Shown piece by piece: positions 1 to 8,446 of a stretch of 64,000 bases of DNA (position 1 is its first letter; every line of letters starts with the position of its first letter). The position numbers and the translations under genes are program-made. The notes beneath the pieces are model-generated. The model ran no database searches. It was not told where the DNA came from and was given only the letters and a program-made list of their open reading frames with translations. The stretch is from contig JADJVF010000037.1 of the NCBI GenBank assembly GCA_016716705.1, forward strand, positions 62,001 through 126,000, read 5' to 3'. The DNA is from Holophagales bacterium (GTDB taxonomy: Bacteria > Acidobacteriota > Thermoanaerobaculia > UBA5066).

Positions 1-140
1 ACGTCGAGGACGGCGTCCCGGCCCTCCCCTTCCGTCCCTTCGACGATGAAGCCGACGTCGGTCAGCCGGCGGCGGAGCGTCGCGAGGTCGGGGAGCTCTC
101 CGGGCAGGTACTGCCCGAGCCATTCGAGGCGGAACTTCAT
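1..140 (-). CDS. pheT: Phenylalanine-tRNA ligase beta subunit, N-terminus only
   Basis: Partial gene that runs off the left edge of the window. From the ATG at 138-140 the minus strand reads MKFRLEWLGQYLPGELPDL and continues through a typical PheT N-terminal segment (about 46 residues seen). PheT pairs with PheS to form the (alpha-beta)2 enzyme that charges tRNA-Phe. The start lies 4 nt beyond the pheS stop codon, so the two are almost certainly co-transcribed and translationally coupled. The catalytic-like and tRNA-binding domains are outside the window. Confidence 0.9.
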   Translation of the reverse strand, partial: MKFRLEWLGQYLPGELPDLATLRRRLTDVGFIVEGTEGEGRDAVLD

Positions 141-144
141 GGCG

Positions 145-1224
145 TCAGCTCCACGTCCGGTCGAGGAACCGGACGTCGTTCTCGAAGAGGAGTCGCAGGT
201 CGGGGATGCCGTGGAGGAGCATCGCGATCCGGTCGATCCCCATTCCGAAGGCGAAGCCGGTGTAGCGCTCCGGGTCGATGCCGGCGTTGGCCAGGACGTT
301 CGGGTGGACCATCCCGGCGCCCATGATCTCGATCCAGCCCGAGAAGGAGCAGATCCGGCAGCCCTTCTCGCAGAAGGTGCAGCTCACCGCGCAGTCGACG
401 CCCGGCTCGACGAACGGGAAGAACGTCGGCGCGAGGCGCACCTCGGCGCGCCCCCCGAAGAAGCTCTTCGCGAAGGCCGCGAGCGTCCCGCGCAGGTGGG
501 CGAAGGTGATTCCCTCGTCGACGACGAGCCCTTCCATCTGGTGGAAGACCGGCGAGTGCCGCGGGTCGATGTCGTCCTTGCGGTAGACGCGCCCGGGGCA
601 GAGGACCCGGATGGGGGCTTGCGGCTCTCCATCGTCCGCATCTGGACCGGCGACGTGTGCGTCCGGAGGAGAAGCGCGTCGCGCCCCGTCCCGCCTCCCC
701 TCGACGAAGAACGTGTCGACCGCGTCCCGCGCCGGGTGGTCGGGCGGGAAGTTCAGCGATTCGAAGTTGTACCAGTCCGTTTCGATCTCCGGCCCGTCGG
801 CGACCTCGTAGCCGAGGCCGCGGAACGAAGCCTCGATCCGGCGCCTCACGACCGTCAGCGGGTGAAGGCGCCCGACCGGGGGGACGCGCGGCGGGAGCGT
901 CACGTCCACGGCCTTCGCCGCTTCGGCGAGCGAGGCGGCGCGAGCCGCAGCCTCCGCCTCGAGAGCGTCGAGGCGGGCCTCGACCTCCTGCTTGAGGGCG
1001 TTCACGCCGGCACCGAAGGCGGCTTTCTCCTCCTTCGGCACCTCCTTGAGGCGCGCCAGGAGCGCCGTGACGACGCCCTGCTTCTTTCCGAGCCAGCGGA
1101 CCTTCAGCGCCGCGACGTCCGCCGGAAGGAAACCGCCGCGAGGGCTCGCGGCGGCTTCCGACTCGGACAGTTCGGCGGCGAAGAGACCGCGGGCCTCCTC
1201 GACGGAGACCGGGACGGTGCTCAA
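145..1224 (-). CDS. pheS: Phenylalanine-tRNA ligase alpha subunit
   Basis: Catalytic subunit of the class II phenylalanyl-tRNA synthetase, 359 codons as read. An N-terminal coiled-coil region (about residues 1-90) is followed by class II motifs: motif 2 around VYRKDDIDPRHSPVFHQMEG and the C-terminal motif 3 GFAFGMGIDRIAML. The start is TTG at 1224 with GGAGAAGG just upstream. Oddity: between DTFFVEG and IRVLCPGR the open frame gives an unrelated Arg/Asp/Pro-rich segment. The adjacent frame over about 625-690 encodes the expected LLLRTHTSPVQMRTMES block. The gene therefore carries two compensating frameshifts, most easily explained by paired sequencing indels because this block is essential for function. 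It sits between rplT and pheT in the usual order. Confidence 0.93.
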   Translation of the reverse strand: MSTVPVSVEEARGLFAAELSESEAAASPRGGFLPADVAALKVRWLGKKQGVVTALLARLKEVPKEEKAAFGAGVNALKQEVEARLDALEAEAAARAASLAEAAKAVDVTLPPRVPPVGRLHPLTVVRRRIEASFRGLGYEVADGPEIETDWYNFESLNFPPDHPARDAVDTFFVEGRRDGARRASPPDAHVAGPDADDGEPQAPIRVLCPGRVYRKDDIDPRHSPVFHQMEGLVVDEGITFAHLRGTLAAFAKSFFGGRAEVRLAPTFFPFVEPGVDCAVSCTFCEKGCRICSFSGWIEIMGAGMVHPNVLANAGIDPERYTGFAFGMGIDRIAMLLHGIPDLRLLFENDVRFLDRTWS

Positions 1225-1240
1225 GCCTTCTCCGTCCGCC

Positions 1241-1603
1241 TCAGGCGGCGGCGAGGGCGCTCTTGGCGGACGAGACGAGCGCCGTGAAGCCCTTCGGGTC
1301 CTGGAAGGCGATCTCGGCGAGGACCTTGCGGTTCACGTCCGAGCCGGCCTTCTTCAGCCCCGCCACCAGCTGCGAGTAGCTGATGTCGTTCATCCGGGCG
1401 GCGGCGTTGATACGGGTGATCCAGAGCCCCCGGAACTCGCGCTTCTTCTGCTTGCGGTCGCGCGTGGCGTAGGCGAGCGAACGCTCGACCTGCAGCTCGG
1501 CGATGCGGAAGCAGTTGTGCTTGGTTCCGTAGTAACCCTTTGCCAGATCCAGGATCCTCTTCCGGCGATCCTTCCTCTTTGTTCCGCGCTTGACGCGAGG
1601 CAT
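1241..1603 (-). CDS. rplT: 50S ribosomal protein L20
   Basis: 120-residue L20, a full-length match to the family. The very basic N-terminus starts MPRVKRGTKRKDRRKRIL and the conserved FRGLWITRINAAAR and SYSQLVAGLKKAG segments are present. L20 binds 23S rRNA early in large-subunit assembly and in several bacteria represses its own infC-rpmI-rplT message. The gene is 16 bp upstream of pheS and 21 bp downstream of rpmI, in the standard translation operon order. Confidence 0.98.
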   Translation of the reverse strand: MPRVKRGTKRKDRRKRILDLAKGYYGTKHNCFRIAELQVERSLAYATRDRKQKKREFRGLWITRINAAARMNDISYSQLVAGLKKAGSDVNRKVLAEIAFQDPKGFTALVSSAKSALAAA

Positions 1604-1624
1604 GGCCTTATCTCCTCTTCCTTC

Positions 1625-1828
1625 TTACGCGTAGGGAAGCATCTTGCGGACGGTGTGCTCGTCCGCCTTGGCGACGAGACTCGACTTGGCGAGCTGGCGC
1701 TTCCGGCCGGAGGCCTTCTTCGTCAGGATGTGCCGCTTCATCGCGTTGCCGCGCTTGAACTTTCCGTTTGCGGTGATCGTGAAGCGCTTCGCGGCGCCGC
1801 GGTGGGTCTTCCTCTTGTGGGTGGCCAT
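1625..1828 (-). CDS. rpmI: 50S ribosomal protein L35
   Basis: 67-residue basic protein with the L35 pattern: MATHKRKTHRGAAKRF, then KRGNAMKRHILTKKASGRKRQL. It is a structural protein of the large ribosomal subunit. It lies between infC and rplT, with 58 bp to infC and 21 bp to rplT. Start ATG at 1828. Confidence 0.98.
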   Translation of the reverse strand: MATHKRKTHRGAAKRFTITANGKFKRGNAMKRHILTKKASGRKRQLAKSSLVAKADEHTVRKMLPYA

Positions 1829-1886
1829 GGGCCGGGTTCTCCTTGCTCCAACTTGGTCCCAGGTTCGGTTCTGAGGCCGGGAAAGA

Positions 1887-2435
1887 TCAGTGTTTCTTCG
1901 GCGGTCCGAAGATCAGGTGCATCCGGTTGCCGAGCATCTCGGGGTTGCCCTCGGCGTGGGCCTTCCCCTCGAGGTCCTTGGCGAGGCGCTGGAGGACCTT
2001 GCGCCCGTTGTCGAGGCGGGACATCTCGCGGCCGCGGAACTGGATCGTGGCCTTGACCTTGTCGCCCTCCTCGAGGAACCGGACGATGTTCTTGATCTTG
2101 AAGTCGTAGTCGTGGTCGTCGATGTTCGGGCGGAACTTGACCTCCTTGACCTGGGTCACCTTCTGCTTCTTCTTCGACTCGTGCTCCTTCTTCTTCTTCT
2201 CGAAGGTGAACTTGCCGAAGTCCATGATCTTGCAGACGGGGGGCTGGGCCTGCTCCGCGATGATCACGACGTCGAGGGCCACTTCACGCGCCTTCGCGAG
2301 CGCGTCCTGGGGCGTGACGACCCCGAGCTGCTCGCCGTCCTCGGCGATGAGGCGCACCTCGGGAAAACGAAGGATGTACTCGTTGATCGGGGAGTTTTTC
2401 TGGGGGGGAACCCGTGGACCGCCTCGAAAGAAAAT
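1887..2435 (-). CDS. infC: Translation initiation factor IF-3, with AUU start codon
   Basis: IF-3 prevents premature subunit joining and proofreads the initiator tRNA-start codon pairing on the 30S subunit. A frame beginning at the GTG at 2357 would cut off the conserved N-terminal segment. The frame stays open upstream and encodes QKNSPINEYILRFPEVRLI, which matches the family N-terminus (INE...PEVRLI). The best start is ATT at 2433-2435, with AGGAGG (plus-strand CCTCCT, 2443-2448) 7 nt upstream, giving 182 residues. The linker is Lys-rich (FEKKKKEHESKKKQK) and the C-terminal domain is complete. Start at AUU is the known autoregulatory device of infC, since IF-3 discriminates against its own start codon. 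The gene is 31 bp downstream of thrS. Confidence 0.95.
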   Translation of the reverse strand: MFFRGGPRVPPQKNSPINEYILRFPEVRLIAEDGEQLGVVTPQDALAKAREVALDVVIIAEQAQPPVCKIMDFGKFTFEKKKKEHESKKKQKVTQVKEVKFRPNIDDHDYDFKIKNIVRFLEEGDKVKATIQFRGREMSRLDNGRKVLQRLAKDLEGKAHAEGNPEMLGNRMHLIFGPPKKH

Positions 2436-2448
2436 GGCGTTTCCTCCT
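2433..2448 (-). promoter_or_regulatory. infC ribosome binding site plus AUU start
   Basis: On the minus strand AGGAGG is followed by 7 nt and ATT. There is no ATG, GTG or TTG in frame at a proper distance from this strong Shine-Dalgarno sequence. The site therefore decides the infC start and implies self-repression by IF-3 level, as known for the family. Confidence 0.8.
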
Positions 2449-2466
2449 GTTCGTTACGACGACGCG

Positions 2467-4425
2467 TTAGTGATTCGCGGGCGCCGCGGCGCCCCACGTC
2501 GCCGCACGCGCGGCGACGGCCTGTTTCATCTCCGAGACGACGTCGGCGAGAGGCCGCGACCCGAGGTCGCCCGCCTGGCGCCTCCGGACCGACACCGTTC
2601 CCGCCTCGCGCTCCTTCTCGCCCACGACGAGGAGGACCGGGACCTTCTCCAGCTCCCCGTGGCGGATCTTGGCCCCCAGCTTCTCGTTCCGCTCGTCGAT
2701 CGTGACCCTCAGGCCGGCGACGCGAAGCGCGTCGGCGACCGAGCGGCCGTAGTCGAGGAGCTTGTCGGAAACCGGGATGACGCGCGCCTGCTCGGGCGCG
2801 AGCCAGAGCGGGAAGTCGCCCCCGGTGTGCTCGACGAGGATCCCGAAGAAGCGCTCGAGCGAGCCGAGGACCGCGCGGTGGAGGACCACCGGCCGCTTCT
2901 TCGACCCGTCCTCGGCCGTGTAGTCGAGGTCGAACTGCTCGGGGTTGGAGAAGTCGACCTGCAGCGTCCCGAGCTGCCAGGCGCGGCCGATCGCGTCGGT
3001 CACCTGGAAGTCGAGCTTCGGTCCGTAGAACGCGCCGTCGCCCGGGTTGAGGACGTACGCCCGCCCGCGCCGCTCGAACGCGGAGGCGAGCGCCTTCTCG
3101 GCGATCTCCCAGTTCTCGATCGTCCCCATGAACTTCTCGGGGCGCGTCGCGAGGTGGACCTTCACGTCCGTGAAGCCGAAGGCCCCGTAGACCTCGTCGA
3201 TCAGCTCGATGAAGCGGTCCATCTCGGCCGCCATCTGGTCGAGAGTGACGAAGATGTGGGCGTCGTCCTGGCAGAACGTCCTCACCCGCGTCAGCCCCTG
3301 GGTCACGCCCGACCGCTCGTAGCGGTGGAGGCGACCGAAGTCGGCGTAGCGGACCGGGAGGTCGCGGTACGAGAAGGCCTGCTGCGAGAACATGAGGAAG
3401 TGGCCCGGGCAGTTCATCGGCTTGACGCCGAACTCCCGCTCGTCCACCTCCGTGAAGAACATGTTCTCGTGGTAGTTCTGGTAGTGCCCCGACTTCTTGA
3501 AGAGCTCGACGTCGAAGACCTGGGGCGTCACGACCTCCTCGTAGCCGTACTTCGGGTAGAGGCTCCGCATGTAATCGACGAGCAGCGTGTAGACCGTCGC
3601 CCCCTTCGGGAGGAAGAACGGCGAGGCCGGCGCCCAGGGGTGGAAGAGGTAGAGCCCCAGCTCCTTGCCGAGCTTCCGGTGGTCGCGCGCGCGGGCCTGC
3701 TCGAGCCGGTGGAGGTGCTCGTCCAGCTCCTTCTGTGAGATGAACGAGGAACCGTAGATCCGCTGGAGCATCGGCTTCGTCTCGTCGCCCTTCCAGTAGG
3801 CGCCGGCGGCGTGCGTCAGCTTGAAGACGCCGAGCTTCCCCGTCGACGGGACGTGCGGCCCGCGGCAGAGGTCGACGAAGTCGGCCTGCCGGTAGCAGGA
3901 GAGCGAGCCCTCGGGGATGCCGGAGACGATCTCCACCTTCAGGTGGTCGCCCTGCCCCTCGAAGAGCGCGACGGCCTCGGCCTTCGACATCTCGAGCCGC
4001 TCTACGGCTACGTTCTCGGCCACGATCCTTCGCATCTCGGCCTCGATCTTTTCGAGGTCCTCCGGCGTGAACGGCCGCCCCGGGTCGAAGTCGTAGTAGA
4101 AGCCGTGCTCGATCGCCGGTCCGATGCCGATCTTCACGCCGGGGAAGAGGCGCTTGACGGCGTGGGCCGTCAGGTGGGCGGTCGAGTGGCGGTAGACCTC
4201 GAGCGCGTCGGGGTGCTTCGGGGTGATCACCTCGAAGACGCCCGAGGCCGTGATCGGCCTCTTCAGGTCGAGGATCTGCCCGTCGAGCTTCACCGCGAGC
4301 GCGTCCTTGGCGAGTCGCGCCCCGATGGAGGCCGCCACGGCCTCGCCGGTCGTACCCGCAGCCACCTCCCGGACGGAACCGTCGGGAAGGGTCAGGCGGA
4401 CGACTTGTTCGGCGATGGCAGACAT
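2467..4425 (-). CDS. thrS: Threonine-tRNA ligase
   Basis: Full-length class II threonyl-tRNA synthetase, 652 residues from the chosen start. An N-terminal TGS domain (VRLTLPDGSVREV) is followed by the editing domain with HSTAHLTAHAVKR, then the catalytic core with MNCPGHFLMF, motif 2 (RLHRYERSGVTQGLTRVR) and the C-terminal anticodon-binding domain. The ATG at 4425 is preferred over the in-frame ATG at 4443 because GGAGGAGG sits 8 nt before it. The longer form would place that ribosome binding site inside the coding region. The gene lies upstream of infC as the first gene of the translation cluster. Confidence 0.97.
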   Translation of the reverse strand: MSAIAEQVVRLTLPDGSVREVAAGTTGEAVAASIGARLAKDALAVKLDGQILDLKRPITASGVFEVITPKHPDALEVYRHSTAHLTAHAVKRLFPGVKIGIGPAIEHGFYYDFDPGRPFTPEDLEKIEAEMRRIVAENVAVERLEMSKAEAVALFEGQGDHLKVEIVSGIPEGSLSCYRQADFVDLCRGPHVPSTGKLGVFKLTHAAGAYWKGDETKPMLQRIYGSSFISQKELDEHLHRLEQARARDHRKLGKELGLYLFHPWAPASPFFLPKGATVYTLLVDYMRSLYPKYGYEEVVTPQVFDVELFKKSGHYQNYHENMFFTEVDEREFGVKPMNCPGHFLMFSQQAFSYRDLPVRYADFGRLHRYERSGVTQGLTRVRTFCQDDAHIFVTLDQMAAEMDRFIELIDEVYGAFGFTDVKVHLATRPEKFMGTIENWEIAEKALASAFERRGRAYVLNPGDGAFYGPKLDFQVTDAIGRAWQLGTLQVDFSNPEQFDLDYTAEDGSKKRPVVLHRAVLGSLERFFGILVEHTGGDFPLWLAPEQARVIPVSDKLLDYGRSVADALRVAGLRVTIDERNEKLGAKIRHGELEKVPVLLVVGEKEREAGTVSVRRRQAGDLGSRPLADVVSEMKQAVAARAATWGAAAPANH

Positions 4426-4495
4426 GGCGACAACCTCCTCCATTCGAGCTGGCGGGGGATTCGAGATCGAATTTCGGGAGGAGGAGGGAGCGGGA

Positions 4496-4571
4496 TGGTA
4501 GGCGCTAGCGGACTCGAACCGCTGACCCCTTCCGTGTGAAGGAAGTGCTCTACCGGCTGAGCTAAGCGCCT
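4496..4571 (-). tRNA. tRNA-Val (anticodon CAC)
   Basis: 76-nt cloverleaf on the minus strand with encoded CCA. The acceptor stem AGGCGCT pairs with AGCGCCT. The anticodon stem CTTCC/GGAAG encloses loop TTCACAC, giving anticodon CAC. The T-arm contains GGTTCGAGTCC. It reads GUG codons and lies next to a second tRNA-Val. Confidence 0.96.
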
Positions 4572-4593
4572 GCGAACGCAGTGGAAAGCGAAA

Positions 4594-4668
<75 letters not shown>

Positions 4669-4830
4669 AAAGCTTCCCAGGGCTACCGGCAGGAGACCTC
4701 GTAGAGGTACTTTGAACCCCGCCCTCGACCCGGAACTGATTCTCAAAAGACCCGCTCCGACCCGAGGGCCGGAGCCGTGGAGGATACGGGGACCCGCAGG
4801 AAGCGTCAAGCGGTGTGCTCCGCGAGGGCC

Positions 4831-5496
4831 TCAGCGGCGCGGCAGCGCCTCGCGGAACCGCCGGACGTTGGCCGCGACGTCGCCCTTGAAGACGGCGGAC
4901 CCGGCGACGAGAACGGTGGCGCCGGCGTCGACGACTTCGCGGGCGTTCTCCGGCTTGATGCCGCCGTCGATCTCCAGTTCCGCCTTCGAGCCGACCGCGT
5001 CGAGCATCCCGCGGAGCCGACGAACCCGCCCGGTGGCGCCCGGGATGAACGACTGTCCTCCGAAGCCCGGGTTCACCGACATGACGAGGACCTGGTCGAC
5101 GTCGGGGAGGATCTCCTCGAGGGAGGAGAGCGGCGTTGCGGGGTTCAGCGTCACGCCCGCCTTCACACCCAGCTCCTTGATCTGCTGAATGGTCCGGTGG
5201 AGGTGCGGGCAGGTCTCGACGTGAACCGTCAGGACGTCGGCCCCGGCCTTCGCGAAGTCGGCGAGGTAGCGCTCGGGCTCGACGATCATCAGGTGGACGT
5301 CGAGGAGGGCCCCCGTCTCCTCGCGGAGGGGACGCAGCGCCTCGACGACGAGGGGCCCGATCGTGATGTTCGGGACGAAGCGGCCATCCATGACGTCGAC
5401 GTGGAGCCAGTCGGCCCCGGCGGCGACGGCCTCGCGGGCGTGGGCGGCGAGACGGCCGAAGTCTGCGGAGAGGATGGAGGCGGCGAGCTTCGCCAT
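4831..5496 (-). CDS. rpe: Ribulose-phosphate 3-epimerase
   Basis: 221-residue TIM-barrel enzyme that interconverts D-ribulose 5-phosphate and D-xylulose 5-phosphate in the pentose phosphate and Calvin pathways. Family signatures are in order: AASILSADF at the N-terminus, HVDVMDGRFVPNITIG with the metal-binding His and Asp, DVHLMIVEPERY, MSVNPGFGGQSF, and EIDGGIKPENA near the C-terminus. The frame stays open upstream of 5496, but ATG 5494-5496 begins exactly at the conserved N-terminus and has GAGG before it. It is a single gene; upstream neighbours are divergent. Confidence 0.97.
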   Translation of the reverse strand: MAKLAASILSADFGRLAAHAREAVAAGADWLHVDVMDGRFVPNITIGPLVVEALRPLREETGALLDVHLMIVEPERYLADFAKAGADVLTVHVETCPHLHRTIQQIKELGVKAGVTLNPATPLSSLEEILPDVDQVLVMSVNPGFGGQSFIPGATGRVRRLRGMLDAVGSKAELEIDGGIKPENAREVVDAGATVLVAGSAVFKGDVAANVRRFREALPRR

Positions 5497-5885
5497 GACC
5501 TCATCTTCTCCGAGAACCGTCTGCCGGGGAAATACCGGGAGAGGACGAGACGGGGCGGGCCGATGCCTCTGCGCGGACCCGCCCCTTCTGCCCCTCGCTC
5601 GGTCTTCCCGTGCGGCCGGCCTAGCTGGGCCGCCCAAAGCGGCCCGAGTGGGACGGAGGAACCAGGTCGCCAGTAGAGGAGCCTGCGTCAAGGGTTGCGG
5701 TTCCAAAGGAGCAGCTGACCCTAGGGGGGCTCGCCTCTGGCGGAGAGGTCCCGGCACCAAGGTAGGGCGGGTAGGTGTCGATGATCCGGAAGAGATGGCG
5801 TTCCACGAATCCCGCCATGGCGCGGACCATACGACGATCCCTGCGGGAAGCCGAACAGGCCGACCGTCGGCTATGCTCGCCGCTC
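5497..5885. other. Intergenic region upstream of rpe and a glycosyltransferase gene
   Basis: About 390 bp, or 278 bp if the glycosyltransferase starts at ATG 5775. No convincing coding frame was seen. One perfect hairpin is visible: GGGCCGC (5627-5633), loop CCAAA, GCGGCCC (5639-5645). A second short stem-loop lies near 5698-5712 (GTTCC-AAA-GGAGC-like). The region should hold divergent promoters. I compared 5640-5765 by eye with SRP, 6S and RNase P RNA signatures and common riboswitch cores and found no match. Confidence 0.4.
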
Positions 5886-6860
5886 GTGAAGCTCGTCATC
5901 CAGATTCCCGCGTGGGACGAGGAGGAGCAGATCGCGGCTGCCGTCCGCGAGCTGCCCCGGCAGGTTCGCGGCTTCTCGACGGTCGAGATCCTCGTCGTGG
6001 ACGACGGCTCGACCGACGCCACCTCGCGCGTTGCGAGGGAAGCCGGGGCCGACCACGTCCTCCGGCTCGGCATCCACCGCGGGCTGGCCGTCGCGTGGCG
6101 GGCGGGCCTCGACCGCGCGCTCGCCCTCGGCGCCGACGTCATCGTCTCGACCGACGCCGACCGGCAGTACGCCGCGGCCGACGTCGTCACGCTGGTCGAA
6201 CCGATCCTGAAAGGGGAAGCCGAGATCGTCGTCGGGAACCGGGGCGTCGCGACGAAGGCCGATTTCTCGCCCGGGAAACGGCTCGTCCAGAGGCTCGGGT
6301 CGTGGGTCGTGAGGCGCGCCTCGGGGACCGACGTCCCCGACGCCACGTCGGGGTTTCGGGCCCTCACGCGCGAGGCGGCGCTCCGGCTGAACGTCTACAC
6401 CCGGATGACCTACACGACCGAGACGCTGATCCAGGCGGGACACAAGAACATGGCGGTCCGCTCCGTCCGCGTCGGCACGAACCCGCCGGTCCGCCCCTCG
6501 CGGCTCTTCCGGAAGACCTCGCGCTACGTCCTCGTGCAGGGAGCCAACATCCTCCGGATGTCCGCCCTCTACAAGCCGCTCCCCGTCTTCCTGGGGCTGT
6601 CGGCGATCCTCTTCGTCCTCGGGTCGGGGCTCTTCGGGCGCTACCTCTGGTTCCTCGCCACCCGGGAAACACCCGGCGCCCACCTCCAGTCGCTCCTTCT
6701 CGCCACGGTCTTCCTCGTAGGCTCCTTCCTCTCGTTTCTGACGGGCCTCCTCGCAGATCTCATCTCGATCAACCGGACGCTCCTGGAAGAGATCCTCCTT
6801 CGCCAGCGGCGCCACGAGGCGGCACGAGGCGCCGAAGACCGTGACGACGCCCGGGGTTGA
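5886..6860 (+). CDS. Family 2 glycosyltransferase with C-terminal membrane segments
   Basis: GT-A fold glycosyltransferase of the dolichyl-phosphate-sugar-synthase-like type. From GTG 5886 it begins (V)KLVIQIPAWDEEEQ, with nucleotide-binding VEILVVDDGSTDAT and metal-binding STDADRQY. The C-terminal third has two hydrophobic helices (LPVFLGLSAILFVLGSGLFG and a Leu-rich second segment), so the enzyme is membrane-anchored and probably transfers a sugar to a polyprenyl phosphate or lipid. In-frame ATGs at 5775 and 5781 would add a basic extension that family members usually lack, so the start is uncertain. It overlaps the next gene, a flippase-like membrane protein, by 20 nt, suggesting a joint role in envelope glycoconjugate assembly. 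Confidence 0.85.
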   Translation: MKLVIQIPAWDEEEQIAAAVRELPRQVRGFSTVEILVVDDGSTDATSRVAREAGADHVLRLGIHRGLAVAWRAGLDRALALGADVIVSTDADRQYAAADVVTLVEPILKGEAEIVVGNRGVATKADFSPGKRLVQRLGSWVVRRASGTDVPDATSGFRALTREAALRLNVYTRMTYTTETLIQAGHKNMAVRSVRVGTNPPVRPSRLFRKTSRYVLVQGANILRMSALYKPLPVFLGLSAILFVLGSGLFGRYLWFLATRETPGAHLQSLLLATVFLVGSFLSFLTGLLADLISINRTLLEEILLRQRRHEAARGAEDRDDARG

Positions 6861-7851
6861 GCCGGAGACGCGGACCCGCCTGCCCCTGCGGACTCTCTCG
6901 CGCCGCGCCGCGCTGACGCTCCTCTGGCTCGTCCTTCTCGGCCTTCTCGCCCGGCAGGTCGCCCACGCTCCCGCCGACGTCCTCGGCCGCCTCGCGAGCG
7001 CGCGCCCGGAGCTTCTCGCCGCGGGTGTCGGCATCTACGCGCTCGGCTTCGCCGCCCGCGCGGCGCGGCTCAACCTCCTCCTTCCCCCGGCCGACCGGAT
7101 CCCTTTCGGCCGGGCCTGGGCCGTCTCGGGCGCGACGACGTTTCTCCTCCAGGTGCTTCCCTTCCGGGGCGGCGAAGTGGCGAGCTGGGCGCTCTACCGC
7201 CGCGTCCTCGGCACCGGCTGGGCACGCGCCGGGGCCGTCTTCGTCCTCGTGAAGACCCTCGACAGCGCCGCATTCCTCCTCGCCGGCCTGGCCGGGGCCG
7301 CGGTCCTCGCCCTCAGGGGCGGCGTCCCGGTCCTCGGCGGGGCGACGGCCGCAGCGGTCGCCGTGGGAACGATCCTCCTCGTCCTGATGCCTCGCCTCGG
7401 CGTTCCGCTCGTCGAATCCGCCGGGCGCCGCTTTTCGGCGCGGCCGCGGCTCGCGCGAGGGCTCGGCGAGCTGGCCGAGGGGCTGCGCGTCGCCCGCGAA
7501 GCGCCGCGCGCCTACCTGCTCGCGTTCGCCGGGGCCGTCGCGTTTCTCGCGGGGCATTTCGCGGCGCTGACGCTCCTCTTCTCAGCCCTCGGCCTGACGC
7601 CCTCGCTCCCCGCGCTCGCGCTCGCGTCGCTCGCGTCGGTCCTCTCGGCCTCGGTTCTCCCCTCGCCCGCCGGTACGTTCGGGCCGATGGAATCGGGCTT
7701 CGCGGCAGGGCTCGCGCTCGAAGGTGTGCCGCTCGTCCTCGGCGCCACCGTCACGGGCGCCGTCCACCTGATGACGACGCTCGCCTGCGGCGTCGTCGGC
7801 CTGCCGCTCCTGCTCCGGCGCGGCGACCGGGGCCTCAACCCGCCGGCTTGA
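6841..7851 (+). CDS. Integral membrane protein, lysylphosphatidylglycerol synthase TM / UPF0104-like family
   Basis: 336-residue polytopic protein starting with GTG at 6841, inside the end of the glycosyltransferase gene. About seven to eight hydrophobic segments are visible, with the family pattern of a charged loop RAARLNLLLP and the signature LPFRGGEVASW. A late SVLPSPAGTFGPMESGF segment is typical of the AglD/MprF-type transmembrane domain. The catalytic aminoacyl-transferase domain of MprF is absent. Members next to family 2 glycosyltransferases are thought to act in translocating or presenting lipid-linked sugars. That is a family-level inference. It converges on pyrE with a 17-nt overlap of ends. 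Confidence 0.8.
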   Translation: MTTPGVEPETRTRLPLRTLSRRAALTLLWLVLLGLLARQVAHAPADVLGRLASARPELLAAGVGIYALGFAARAARLNLLLPPADRIPFGRAWAVSGATTFLLQVLPFRGGEVASWALYRRVLGTGWARAGAVFVLVKTLDSAAFLLAGLAGAAVLALRGGVPVLGGATAAAVAVGTILLVLMPRLGVPLVESAGRRFSARPRLARGLGELAEGLRVAREAPRAYLLAFAGAVAFLAGHFAALTLLFSALGLTPSLPALALASLASVLSASVLPSPAGTFGPMESGFAAGLALEGVPLVLGATVTGAVHLMTTLACGVVGLPLLLRRGDRGLNPPA

Positions 7852-8446
7852 CGGAGGCGAGGCGCCGGGACCCGGGGGAGACGATCTCCTGGCCGAGGCG
7901 GCAATAGGGACAGTCGGTCTCGCTCCACGTCGGGACCTCCATCCGGAGGACCGAACGAAACGGCAGGCCCTCGAGACTCTCCGTTCCGCCCCCGGCGGCC
8001 GCACCCCTGCGGTCGACGACCGCAGCGCAGGCGACCGGCTCGGCTCCCAGGCTCCTGACGAGCGACAGGACCTCGCGCGTCGAGCCCCCCGTCGTCACGA
8101 CGTCCTCGACGACGACGACCCGCTCGCCCGGCTCGAGCCCGAGGCCGCGACGGAAGGCGAACGCCCCCTCGACCCGTTCGGTGAAGATCGCCCGGCGCGA
8201 AAGGGCGCGTCCCACCTCGTGGCCGATGATGAGTCCTCCCATCGCCGGGGAGACGACGACATCGATTTTCAGGGGCTCGAGCACCGCACCGAGCTCGGCG
8301 CCGAGAGCGCCGGCGCGCTCGGGCCACTGGAGAACCTTCGCGCACTGGAGGTACTTGTCGGAGTGAAGGCCGGAGGAGAGCTTGAAATGGCCCGAAAGAA
8401 GGGCCTCGGTCTCCTCGAAGTGGCGGAGCGCTTCCGTTGCGTTCAT
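7835..8446 (-). CDS. pyrE: Orotate phosphoribosyltransferase
   Basis: 203-residue enzyme of de novo pyrimidine synthesis, converting orotate and PRPP to OMP. The PRPP-binding signature RVVVVEDVVTTGGST is clear and the N-terminus FKLSSGLHSDKYLQC fits the family. The C-terminal tail carries DCPYC, seen in the longer bacterial variant. Its ATG overlaps the stop of the upstream sigma-54 regulator gene (ATGA, 8443-8446), so translation is coupled. Confidence 0.94.
   Translation of the reverse strand: MNATEALRHFEETEALLSGHFKLSSGLHSDKYLQCAKVLQWPERAGALGAELGAVLEPLKIDVVVSPAMGGLIIGHEVGRALSRRAIFTERVEGAFAFRRGLGLEPGERVVVVEDVVTTGGSTREVLSLVRSLGAEPVACAAVVDRRGAAAGGGTESLEGLPFRSVLRMEVPTWSETDCPYCRLGQEIVSPGSRRLASVKPAG

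Noticed and set aside
5627..5645. GC hairpin as a terminator
   Set aside because: No gene ends on either strand just before it; rpe and the glycosyltransferase both start away from it.
5640..5765. Possible SRP, 6S or other structured RNA
   Set aside because: GGTTCC-AAA-GGAGCAGC vaguely recalls the SRP helix 8 region, but the GGAA tetraloop and the conserved flanks are missing; no other family matched by eye.
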